From Phycisphaerales bacterium (GTDB lineage: Bacteria > Planctomycetota > Phycisphaerae > Sedimentisphaerales > Anaerohalosphaeraceae), in the NCBI GenBank assembly GCA_011055475.1, contig DSDH01000292.1:1-12431 (forward strand): a stretch of 12,431 bases of DNA, written 5' to 3'. The position numbers and the translations under genes are program-made. Shown here in pieces: positions 1 to 8,367 of this stretch. The notes beneath the pieces are model-generated. The model saw only the letters and a list, made by a program, of their open reading frames with translations, was not told the DNA's origin and did no database searches. The number at the start of each line of letters is the position of its first letter. Position 1 is the stretch's first letter.

Positions 1-1
1 C

Positions 2-1723
2 GTGGATCGGGCCGAGTACAGCCGCGTGGTGTCCGGGGCCGAGGCCCTGGAGCTGCTGGCCCAGGTTGAACAGACCCAGTCGGAGATGGATCGCCTGTGC
101 AACCAGTGCGAGAATCTGCGCGGGACGCTGGAGATGCTCAAGCCCTGGCGGAATCTTGAGACGCCCGTCGAGGAGCTTCGCGGGCTGGACCGCGCGGTGT
201 GCGTGGCCGGCCTGGTGCCCCATCAGCACTATGAGGACGTGACCGAGCGACTTGCCGAACTGGGCGCCGTCGTTCAGCAGGTCGGCGGATCGGGCATGGT
301 GTTCGCGTGTCTGATCGGCTGCCTGAAAGAGCAGGCCGGCGAGGTGCAGAAGGTCCTGCGCAGCGCGGACTTCGAGGCCGTCCATTTCGAGGGCATGAGC
401 GGCACCGTCGCGGAACTGATCGAGAAATACCGCGGACAACTGGAAGAGGCCCGCGCCGCCTGGAAGCAGGCTGAGGAGCGGGCCCGTGAGCTGGCCCGCC
501 GCGTTTCGGTCCTGGAGATCCTCTTCGATCACTATTCGAACCTCGTCCGGCGTGAACAGGCCCGCATGACCAGCCCGGCGACCGAGAGCGTGATCCTGCT
601 GGAAGGCTGGGTCCGCCAGAGGGACTACCCGCGGCTGGAACGCATCGTGGCCGAGTTTGACGCCGCCTCGGTCGTGCCCATGACGCCGGCCGAGGGCGAG
701 GAAACGCCCGTCGAGATCGACAATCCGCCCAGCGTGCAGCCCTTCGAGACCATCACGCGGCTTTACGGCATGCCGCATCCGACGGATGTGGACCCGACGG
801 TGTTTCTGGCGCCGTTCTTTGCGTTGTTCTTCGGCATCTGTCTGACCGACGCCGCCTACGGGCTGGTCATGATCGGCTTTTTGTGGTGGCTCATGCGGAA
901 GATCAAGGGCGACGTAAAGTTCTTCCGCATGCTGATGATCTGCTCGGTCACCACGGTGGTCGCCGGGGCGTTGACCGGCGGCTGGTGCGGCGACGCGATT
1001 CAGGTGTTTTTCCCGGCGCTGGGGCCTGCACGAGAGGCCCTGATGGTGTTCGACCCGCTCGAAAAGCCCATGTACTTCTTTGTCATCTCGCTGGTCCTGG
1101 GTTATTTGCAGATCATCTTCGGCGTGGGGCTGGCGTTCTGGCACAAGTGGCGGGACGGGCGGCGCCAGGAGGCGCTGTGGGACCACGGCACGTGGTTCAT
1201 CTGGCTCAATAGCCTGACTCTGTTCGGCTTGGCCAAGGCCGGTTATCTGCCCGGCGCCCTGGCGCCGATCTTCGGGATCATCGCCCTTGTGCCGGCGGTG
1301 GGCATCGTGCTCTTCAGCGAACGGGAGGGGGGCTGGGGCGTCCGCATCGGGATGGGCGCGTACAACCTGTTCAGCACGGTGTTCTACGTGGGCGACGTGC
1401 TCAGCTACATCCGGCTGATGGCCTTGGGCATGGTCACCGCGGGGTTTGGGATGGCCATCAACGAGATCGTCGGCCAGGTCATGGCCCTGGGCATTCTGGG
1501 CTGGATTCTCGGCGCGGTGATTTTCGTCGGCGGCCACGTGTTCAACATCGCCAACTCGGCCCTGAGCGCCTTCGTCCACACGATGCGTCTGCAGTTCGTC
1601 GAGTTCTTCACGAAGTTTCTGGCCGGCGGCGGCAAGCAGTTCGATCCGCTGCGGAAAGAGTATCGGCATATTGCGGTCGATGATACGCCCGGTCCGGTGG
1701 GGCCGGCGACATCCGAGACCTGA
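2..1723 (+). CDS. atpI: V/A-type ATPase subunit I (a-subunit homologue), 5'-truncated by window edge
   Basis: This is the membrane stator subunit that forms the ion half-channels against the K ring and anchors the peripheral stalks. The visible 573 residues start at the window edge. The family is usually about 600-660 residues with a short N-terminal beta-alpha segment before the coiled coil, so roughly the first 50-80 residues lie outside and the GTG at position 2 is probably not the real start. Residues about 1-250 form the cytoplasmic part, with a coiled coil near 140-190. From about residue 265 there are around seven membrane helices. Two family hallmarks are clear: DVLSYIRLMALG, with the channel arginine at visible residue 471 (equivalent to yeast Vph1 R735), and the HTMRLQFVEFF stretch, with R529 (equivalent to R799). 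Subunit K follows after 57 bases. Assignment is secure; only the start is unknown. Confidence 0.96.
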   Translation: MDRAEYSRVVSGAEALELLAQVEQTQSEMDRLCNQCENLRGTLEMLKPWRNLETPVEELRGLDRAVCVAGLVPHQHYEDVTERLAELGAVVQQVGGSGMVFACLIGCLKEQAGEVQKVLRSADFEAVHFEGMSGTVAELIEKYRGQLEEARAAWKQAEERARELARRVSVLEILFDHYSNLVRREQARMTSPATESVILLEGWVRQRDYPRLERIVAEFDAASVVPMTPAEGEETPVEIDNPPSVQPFETITRLYGMPHPTDVDPTVFLAPFFALFFGICLTDAAYGLVMIGFLWWLMRKIKGDVKFFRMLMICSVTTVVAGALTGGWCGDAIQVFFPALGPAREALMVFDPLEKPMYFFVISLVLGYLQIIFGVGLAFWHKWRDGRRQEALWDHGTWFIWLNSLTLFGLAKAGYLPGALAPIFGIIALVPAVGIVLFSEREGGWGVRIGMGAYNLFSTVFYVGDVLSYIRLMALGMVTAGFGMAINEIVGQVMALGILGWILGAVIFVGGHVFNIANSALSAFVHTMRLQFVEFFTKFLAGGGKQFDPLRKEYRHIAVDDTPGPVGPATSET

Positions 1724-1766
1724 GGATAGCCACCAGAAAGAACCAATCGTCTTAGGCGGCAAGAAG

Positions 1767-1772
1767 AAAGGA
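1767..1772 (+). promoter_or_regulatory. Strong ribosome binding site of subunit K
   Basis: AAAGGA lies 8 bases before the ATG at 1781. It is one of the clearest Shine-Dalgarno matches in the ATPase operon, and K is the subunit needed in the most copies. Confidence 0.6.
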
Positions 1773-1780
1773 AACATACG

Positions 1781-2263
1781 ATGGCTCAGATCGCATTGGG
1801 AATCGCATTTTTGGGAGCGGCCTTGGCGGCCTTTATGGCGGGGATCGGGTCGGCGGTGGGGATCGGTATCGCCGGGCGCAGCGCGACGGGCGTTTTGAGT
1901 GAGAAGCCCGAGCGGTATGGCCAGTTGTTCCTGCAAGTCGTGCTGCCGGGAACGCAGGGTTTCTACGGCTTCGTGATCGCCTTCTTCGCCATGGGCCGGA
2001 TCCGGGCGTTCGGCGACGGCCTCGACCTTGTGAACGCCTTGGCGATTTTCTCGGCGTGCCTGCCCATCGCCTTTGCCGGGATGCTCAGCGCGATTCATCA
2101 GGGCAAGACCTGCGCCGCCGGCATTCTGATGACGGCCAAACGCCCCGAAATGGCCGTCAAGGCCGGTGTGCTTTACGCCGCGATGGTGGAAGTCTACGCG
2201 GTGTTGGGCTTCCTGATCTCGCTGCTGATCCTGTTGCAGATCCAGGTGCCCACGACGGCCTGA
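1781..2263 (+). CDS. atpK: V/A-type ATPase proteolipid subunit K (duplicated c-type, Na+-type ligands)
   Basis: This is the rotor-ring subunit that carries the transported ion through the membrane. It has 160 residues and is built of two tandem hairpins, four helices in all, like E. hirae NtpK (156 residues). The first hairpin has LPGTQGFYGF with L55, T58, Q59 and Y62. The second has HQGK with Q107, and AAMVEVYAVLGF with the ion-binding carboxylate E137. These align with the Na+ ligands L61, T64, Q65, Q110 and E139, plus Y68, of NtpK as I recall that sequence. The first hairpin carries Gln where single-hairpin c subunits carry the acid, so each four-helix subunit has one carboxylate. The ATG at 1781 has a good ribosome site. 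Na+ coupling is inferred from the ligand set; it has not been measured. Confidence 0.97.
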   Translation: MAQIALGIAFLGAALAAFMAGIGSAVGIGIAGRSATGVLSEKPERYGQLFLQVVLPGTQGFYGFVIAFFAMGRIRAFGDGLDLVNALAIFSACLPIAFAGMLSAIHQGKTCAAGILMTAKRPEMAVKAGVLYAAMVEVYAVLGFLISLLILLQIQVPTTA

Positions 2264-2309
2264 CCGGCGCACACCCGTTTTCTCGCGATGACCTTATGGG
2301 GATGGACCC

Positions 2310-2948
2310 ATGGATGCCGAACAGGTAGTGGATAAGATTCTCTCCGAGGCACGGGCCGAGGCCGAGGCCATTCGCTCCGAGGCCCAGGGCCAGGCTGATG
2401 AAGACCGGTCCAGGCTTCAGGAGGAGTTGGATGCCTTCGAGGCCGAGACGAAGCGCCTGGCCGACCAGGCCGCCGAGGATCGGCGGGCCCGCATGCTGGC
2501 CGCGGCCCGTATGGAGAACCGCAAGGCCGAGCTGACGGCCAAGGTCGAGTTGCTCAATGAGGTCTTCGAGAAGGCCGCCGAGCGCCTGGCCGCGCTGGAA
2601 GACGACGAGTATCGCGACTTCATGGCCGACCTGATGGCCCGCGCGGTCGAAACGGGCGATGAGAAGATCATTGTCGGACGCGATGAGACGCGGATCGACG
2701 ACCGCGTCATCAAGGCCGTCAACCGCCAGCTCGGCCCCGGCTTCAAGGGCAACTTGCAGCTCGCCTCGGACCGGGCCGACATCCGCGGCGGATTCATCCT
2801 TCGCCGGGGCAAGATCCAGACCAACGTCAGCATCGACGTGCTGGTCGGCCAGACCCGCGAGGACATGGAGCCCGAGGTCGTCGCCATGCTGTTCGGCGCC
2901 CCGGAGCCGCAGGCCGAGTCGTCCTCCGAAACGCAGGAACAGGACTAG
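2310..2948 (+). CDS. atpE: V/A-type ATPase subunit E (peripheral stalk)
   Basis: This subunit pairs with G/H to form the peripheral stalk that holds the A3B3 head still against subunit I. Of its 212 residues, about the first 100 are a charged, Ala/Glu/Arg-rich long helix with almost no Gly or Pro, ending near NEVFEKAAERL. A mixed alpha/beta C-terminal domain follows (about 105-195), with the family-like stretches DEKIIVGRDE and ADIRGGFILRRGKIQTNVSID. The last 15-20 residues (PEPQAESSSETQEQD) are a polar, probably disordered tail beyond the usual end. The ATG at 2310 is the only ATG in frame at the right place; its ribosome site is weak (GGGGATGG just upstream). The next gene starts three bases after its stop. 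Its G/H partner is not in the window and is probably upstream of subunit I. Confidence 0.94.
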   Translation: MDAEQVVDKILSEARAEAEAIRSEAQGQADEDRSRLQEELDAFEAETKRLADQAAEDRRARMLAAARMENRKAELTAKVELLNEVFEKAAERLAALEDDEYRDFMADLMARAVETGDEKIIVGRDETRIDDRVIKAVNRQLGPGFKGNLQLASDRADIRGGFILRRGKIQTNVSIDVLVGQTREDMEPEVVAMLFGAPEPQAESSSETQEQD

Positions 2949-2951
2949 CCG

Positions 2952-3986
2952 ATGCGCACCGTGGACGAGGCTGTGATCGATTTTCACCGGTATCCGCCGA
3001 TCGGTCCGGATGACTGGCGCTACGGCCTGGCCACCGCCCGCGTGCGCTGCCTCGAAGCGGCCCTCTTATCGCGTGCGACGCTGCTGGACATGGCCAACGC
3101 CGCCAGTTTCGCCGCCGCGGCGGAGCTGCTGTCGGGAACCGAATACGCCCTGTCCGGAGCCGTCGACCGCTTCGGACCCGTCGAGGAGCTGTTGCTGCAA
3201 CGCCGCCGCGAGGTGCGCGAGCTGTTCATCAGCCTGATGCTCGACGATCCGCTGGTCGAATTGCTGCGGGCGCGGCACGATTTCGCCAACATGCGCCTGG
3301 CCATCCGGCGGATCGTCACCGATCGACCCGTCGGATCGGGCTACAGCGATTTCGGCTCGGTCTCGCCGGAGGAGTTTGAAGAGGCCATCCAGCAGGAGAA
3401 CTACAACGCGTTTCCGCTTTACCTGCAGGAGGCCATCGAAGAGGCCGTTCTGGCCTACTACGAAAATCGCGACATCCGTGCGATCGACTACGCCATCGAC
3501 CGCTACGAGGCCCGCTATCGCATTCGCACCGCCCACGAGGTGGGCAGCGTTTTTCTGCTGAGCTTCTTCCGCGTGCGGATCGACCTGACCAACATCCGCA
3601 CGCTGCTGCGTCTCAAGGCCGCCGACCGGATGGAGCGGGGCCTCTTTCTGCCCGGCGGATTCGTGGAGGTGGAGCGATTTATCCACGGGCTGGATTTGGG
3701 CTACGAGGGCCTGGCGCCGTTGTTTTACGCCACGCCGTACTACGAGACCGTGGAGGGAGGGGTCGCGTATTTCACCGCCGAGAAGTCGTTCCTGCGGTTG
3801 GAGCGGCTGTGTGAGGAGTACTTGTTTGGATTCTTGAGAACGACCCGTTCGATCACCGCCGGACCGCAGCCCATTATCGCCTACCTGATGTTCAAGGAGA
3901 CGGAGATTCGTATGGTGCGGATGATATTGACGGCCAAGATGAACGGGATGGATGCCCGGCTGATCCTGGATCGGCTGGGTGAATAG
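2952..3986 (+). CDS. atpC: V/A-type ATPase subunit C (d-like rotor socket)
   Basis: This AC39/d-type subunit is the funnel-shaped adaptor that joins the central shaft (D-F) to the K ring. It has 344 mostly alpha-helical residues, normal for the family. Recognisable stretches are the N-terminal YGLATARVRCLEAALLSRATLLDM, given here as the positions from about residue 19, the LRARHDFANMRLAIRR segment (about 97-112), VRIDLTNIRTLLRLKAA (about 207-223) and the C-terminal FKETEIRMVRMIL. The ATG at 2952 lies three bases after the stop of subunit E, which indicates translational coupling; purine-rich bases (AGGAACAGGA) inside the end of E may act as its ribosome site. The order E-C-F fits the archaeal and Enterococcus operon type. 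I see nothing missing. Confidence 0.93.
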   Translation: MRTVDEAVIDFHRYPPIGPDDWRYGLATARVRCLEAALLSRATLLDMANAASFAAAAELLSGTEYALSGAVDRFGPVEELLLQRRREVRELFISLMLDDPLVELLRARHDFANMRLAIRRIVTDRPVGSGYSDFGSVSPEEFEEAIQQENYNAFPLYLQEAIEEAVLAYYENRDIRAIDYAIDRYEARYRIRTAHEVGSVFLLSFFRVRIDLTNIRTLLRLKAADRMERGLFLPGGFVEVERFIHGLDLGYEGLAPLFYATPYYETVEGGVAYFTAEKSFLRLERLCEEYLFGFLRTTRSITAGPQPIIAYLMFKETEIRMVRMILTAKMNGMDARLILDRLGE

Positions 3987-3989
3987 GAG
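3985..3989 (+). promoter_or_regulatory. Ribosome binding site that sets the subunit F start
   Basis: AGGAG overlaps the stop of subunit C and lies 10 bases before the ATG at 4000. It favours that ATG over the in-frame GTG at 3979, which would lie upstream of this site. Confidence 0.65.
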
Positions 3990-3999
3990 CGCAAACGCG

Positions 4000-4320
4000 A
4001 TGCAAGGAAACGTCGCCGTGCTGGGTGGGGTGGATTTCACGATGGCCTTCGCGGCCTTGGGGCTGGATACGTACCCTGTGGAGCCGCGGTCGGAGCCGGT
4101 CGCCCAGGCCGCGCGGCAGATTCTCGAAAACCCCTACACCCTGGTCGTCGTCGCCGAGAACGTCGCGCCGATGGCCCAGCCGGTCTTTGAGGACGTGCAG
4201 CGCAAGGCCACTCCGTGTGTGGTGGTCGTGCCGTTTTTGAGCGCCTCGAGCGGAACGGCCACCGAGGTGCTTGGCCGGGCGCTCATGCTGGCCACGGGAA
4301 TCAATATTCTGAAAACCTAG
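4000..4320 (+). CDS. atpF: V/A-type ATPase subunit F (central shaft)
   Basis: This small Rossmann-like subunit of the rotor binds subunit D and in known enzymes modulates ATP hydrolysis. From the ATG at 4000 it has 106 residues, the usual size for the family. It begins with the beta-strand MQGNVAVLGGVDFTMAFAALG, described here as a strand followed by a helix around residues 10-20. It continues with LVVVAENVA (about 49-57), the equivalent of the family motif in which a switch-like loop follows the second strand, then CVVVVPF and a final helix ending NILKT. The GTG at 3979 would add seven residues (MNRSANA) inside subunit C and is unlikely. This subunit is called ntpG in Enterococcus nomenclature. 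Position between C and A confirms the call. Confidence 0.93.
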   Translation: MQGNVAVLGGVDFTMAFAALGLDTYPVEPRSEPVAQAARQILENPYTLVVVAENVAPMAQPVFEDVQRKATPCVVVVPFLSASSGTATEVLGRALMLATGINILKT

Positions 4321-4380
4321 CCGATCCGGCCCCTCGATCGGATGCCCCGGTCGGCACCGAGTCCGCCCAGACTAACAGAG

Positions 4381-4386
4381 AGAAGG
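4381..4386 (+). promoter_or_regulatory. Ribosome binding site that sets the subunit A start
   Basis: AGAAGG lies 9 bases before the ATG at 4396. It supports that ATG over the upstream in-frame ATG at 4342, which would add 18 Pro/Arg-rich residues not expected in the family. Confidence 0.65.
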
Positions 4387-4395
4387 TTGACAAAG

Positions 4396-6168
<1,773 letters not shown>

Positions 6169-6227
6169 TCCGTCGCCGTCGCCAGAGATCGGACCACGGG
6201 TCGCGCGGCACGCACACCGACACCAAG

Positions 6228-6233
6228 CGGGAG
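6228..6233 (+). promoter_or_regulatory. Ribosome binding site that sets the subunit B start
   Basis: CGGGAG lies 6 bases before the ATG at 6240, which begins MLKEYRTVTD, the usual N-terminus of bacterial and archaeal B subunits. Confidence 0.6.
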
Positions 6234-6239
6234 CCGAAG

Positions 6240-7634
6240 ATGCTGAAAGAGTACCGTACCGTCACCGACATCGCCGGGCCCCTGATGCTCGTCGAGGGCG
6301 TCGAGGGCGCCAAGTTCGGTCAGATCGTCGACATCGAAATCGCCGACGGCACGCTGCGGCACGGCCAGATCCTCCAGGTCGAGCGCGACAAGGTCCTCGT
6401 GCAGGTCTTCGAGGGCACCGAGGGCATCGACATCGAGCGCAGCACCGTCCGCTTTCTTGGCAAGCCGATGGAATTGGGCGTGTCGCCGGAGATTCTGGGC
6501 CGCGTCTTCGACGGCACCGGACGCCCCAAGGACGATGGCCCGGAGATTCTGCCCGACAAGCGGCTGAACATCAACGGCAACCCCATCAACCCCTTTGCGC
6601 GGGACTACCCCAACGAGTTCATCCAGACGGGCATCAGCACCATCGACGGTCTCAACCCGCTCGTGCGCGGCCAGAAGCTGCCGATCTTCTCCGGATCGGG
6701 CCTGCCGCACGATGAGATCACGGCTCAGTTGGCCCGCCAGGCCACCGTGCTGGGCAAGGGCGAGGCGTTCGCGGTGGTCTTCGCCGCCATGGGCATCACG
6801 TTCGAGGCCGCCCAGTTCTTCATCAACGACCTGACGAGCACCGGCGCGATCGAGCGGGCCGTACTGTTTATCAACCTGGCGGATGACCCGGCCATTGAGC
6901 GCATCGCCACCCCCCGCGTGGCCCTGACGGCCGCGGCGTACCTGGCCTTCGACCGGGACATGCACGTGCTGGTGATCCTCAACGACATGACCAACTACTG
7001 CGAGGCCCTGCGGCAGATCAGCGCCGCCCGCAAGGAGGTGCCCGGTCGACGCGGGTATCCGGGCTATCTCTACACCGACCTGGCCACCGTCTATGAGCGG
7101 GCCGGGCGGATCAAGGGCAAACGCGGCTCGATCACCATGGTGCCCGTGCTGACGATGCCGGAGGACGACAAGACGCACCCGGTGCCCGACCTGACGGGGT
7201 ACATCACCGAGGGGCAGATCCTCATGAGCCGCGCCCTCCACCGCAAGGGCATTGCTCCGCCGGTGGACGTGCTGCCGAGCCTGTCGCGTCTCAAGGACAA
7301 GGGCATCGGCGCCGAGAAGACCCGCGAGGACCACGCGGACCTGTATAACCAGCTCTACGCCGCCTATGCCCGCGGCAAGGAGGCCCAGGAGCTGGCGACC
7401 ATTCTCGGCGAGGCGGCCCTGAGCGACGAGGATCGCAAGTACATGGCCTACGCCAACGCGTTCGAGGGCCGCTACATCTCGCAGGGCTACTACGAGAACC
7501 GCAGCATCTTTGACACGCTCGACCTGGGGTGGGAGCTGCTGAGCATGTTTGAGGACACCGAGCTCAAGCGTATCGATCCCAAGCTGTTGGAAGAGTACAT
7601 GCCCAAGTTCCGCCAGAAGGCCGCGAGCGCCTAG
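6240..7634 (+). CDS. atpB: V/A-type ATPase regulatory subunit B
   Basis: This is the non-catalytic partner of A in the A3B3 head; it lends the arginine finger to the catalytic site at the A/B interface. From the ATG at 6240 it has 464 residues, a normal length. It opens with MLKEYRTVTDIAGPLMLVEG, the usual start. In place of a Walker A P-loop it has SGSGLPHDE (151-159), the degenerate form expected of B. The arginine finger is R350 in LPSLSRLKDKGIG, the same number as in E. hirae NtpB. VLVILNDMTNYCEALRQIS (243-261) is a further family block. An in-frame ATG at 6165 overlaps the A stop and would add 25 Arg-rich residues (MIRRRRQRSD onward). I reject that start because of the ribosome site and the family N-terminus, but it cannot be excluded from sequence alone. 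Confidence 0.97.
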   Translation: MLKEYRTVTDIAGPLMLVEGVEGAKFGQIVDIEIADGTLRHGQILQVERDKVLVQVFEGTEGIDIERSTVRFLGKPMELGVSPEILGRVFDGTGRPKDDGPEILPDKRLNINGNPINPFARDYPNEFIQTGISTIDGLNPLVRGQKLPIFSGSGLPHDEITAQLARQATVLGKGEAFAVVFAAMGITFEAAQFFINDLTSTGAIERAVLFINLADDPAIERIATPRVALTAAAYLAFDRDMHVLVILNDMTNYCEALRQISAARKEVPGRRGYPGYLYTDLATVYERAGRIKGKRGSITMVPVLTMPEDDKTHPVPDLTGYITEGQILMSRALHRKGIAPPVDVLPSLSRLKDKGIGAEKTREDHADLYNQLYAAYARGKEAQELATILGEAALSDEDRKYMAYANAFEGRYISQGYYENRSIFDTLDLGWELLSMFEDTELKRIDPKLLEEYMPKFRQKAASA

Positions 7635-7673
7635 CGCTTCGCGCCCGGGCGATTCGGGCCGTGAGATAAGCCT

Positions 7674-8291
7674 ATGCTTGAAAACATCAGTGCCACCCGG
7701 ATGGAGCAGCTTCGGCTGCGACGACGCGTCGAATTGGCCGGCCGCGGGCATCGCTTGCTCAGCCAGAAACGCGACGAGATCAGCCGACAACTGGTCAAAA
7801 TCGCCGGCGAGTTGCGGCCGTTGCGGGAGCGCGTCGAGGCCGAACTGCTGGAGACCACGCGGCGTTTCATGATGGCCCGCGCCACCATGGAGCCCGAGGA
7901 CATGGCCGCCGCCATCGACGTGCCCACCAAGCAATTCGCCCTGACCGTGCAGTTCGCCAGCATCATGAGCGTTCGGGTCCCCCAGTTGACAAAAGACATC
8001 GCCGGTGAGATTATGTGTTACGGCTTCTCCACGACCAGCGGCGAGCTGGACGTGGCGTTGCGGGCCCTGGAGCGGGCCTTCGACAGCCTCATCGAACTGG
8101 CCGCCAAGGAGAAGCAGGCCATGCTCCTGGCCACCGAGCTGCAGAGTACGCGGCGACGGGTCAACGTGCTCGAACACGTGGTCATCCCGAATATCCAGGA
8201 GACCATTCGGTATATTACCGATAAGATGAGCGAGGACGAACGCGACAACACCAGCCGGTTGATGAAGATCGCCGACATCATTCGCGGCTGA
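7674..8291 (+). CDS. atpD: V/A-type ATPase subunit D (central shaft)
   Basis: This is the rotor axle that turns inside the A3B3 head. It has 205 residues, the usual size, made of two long helices that form an antiparallel coiled coil around a small central region. The N-terminal helix runs from about residue 5 to 70 (RMEQLRLRRRVELAGRG, then LLSQKRDEI). The C-terminal helix contains STRRRVNVLEHVVIPNIQ (from about 155) and ETIRYITDKMSEDERDN, the most conserved block of the family. The ATG at 7674 follows 39 bases after the B stop; the ribosome site is weak (GAGATAAG). It is the last ATPase gene here, as in the archaeal operon order. Confidence 0.96.
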   Translation: MLENISATRMEQLRLRRRVELAGRGHRLLSQKRDEISRQLVKIAGELRPLRERVEAELLETTRRFMMARATMEPEDMAAAIDVPTKQFALTVQFASIMSVRVPQLTKDIAGEIMCYGFSTTSGELDVALRALERAFDSLIELAAKEKQAMLLATELQSTRRRVNVLEHVVIPNIQETIRYITDKMSEDERDNTSRLMKIADIIRG

Positions 8292-8298
8292 CACCCGC

Positions 8299-8315
8299 GG
8301 CGCCGGTTCGGCGCC
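8299..8315 (+). other. GC-rich hairpin directly after subunit D
   Basis: GGCGCCG and CGGCGCC form a perfect 7-bp stem closed by a 3-base loop, starting 7 bases after the D stop. There is no T-run behind it, only CCGCAAACAACAA, so it is not a classical intrinsic terminator. It could protect the 3' end of the ATPase mRNA or reduce read-through into the next gene. Confidence 0.45.
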
Positions 8316-8367
8316 CCGCAAACAACAATGGAACCGCCCGTTCAAAGCCGGCGGCGGTAAACGAACC

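Noticed and set aside
4321..4341. CCGATC/GATCGG inverted repeat between subunits F and A
   Set aside because: The stem is only 6 bp with a 9-base loop and no T-run, in the middle of an operon; likely chance.
7642..7659. CGCCCGGGCG palindrome and GCCCG/CGGGC stem between subunits B and D
   Set aside because: Short GC palindromes are common at this base composition, the gap is only 39 bases, and no T-run follows. No sign of a terminator or promoter.
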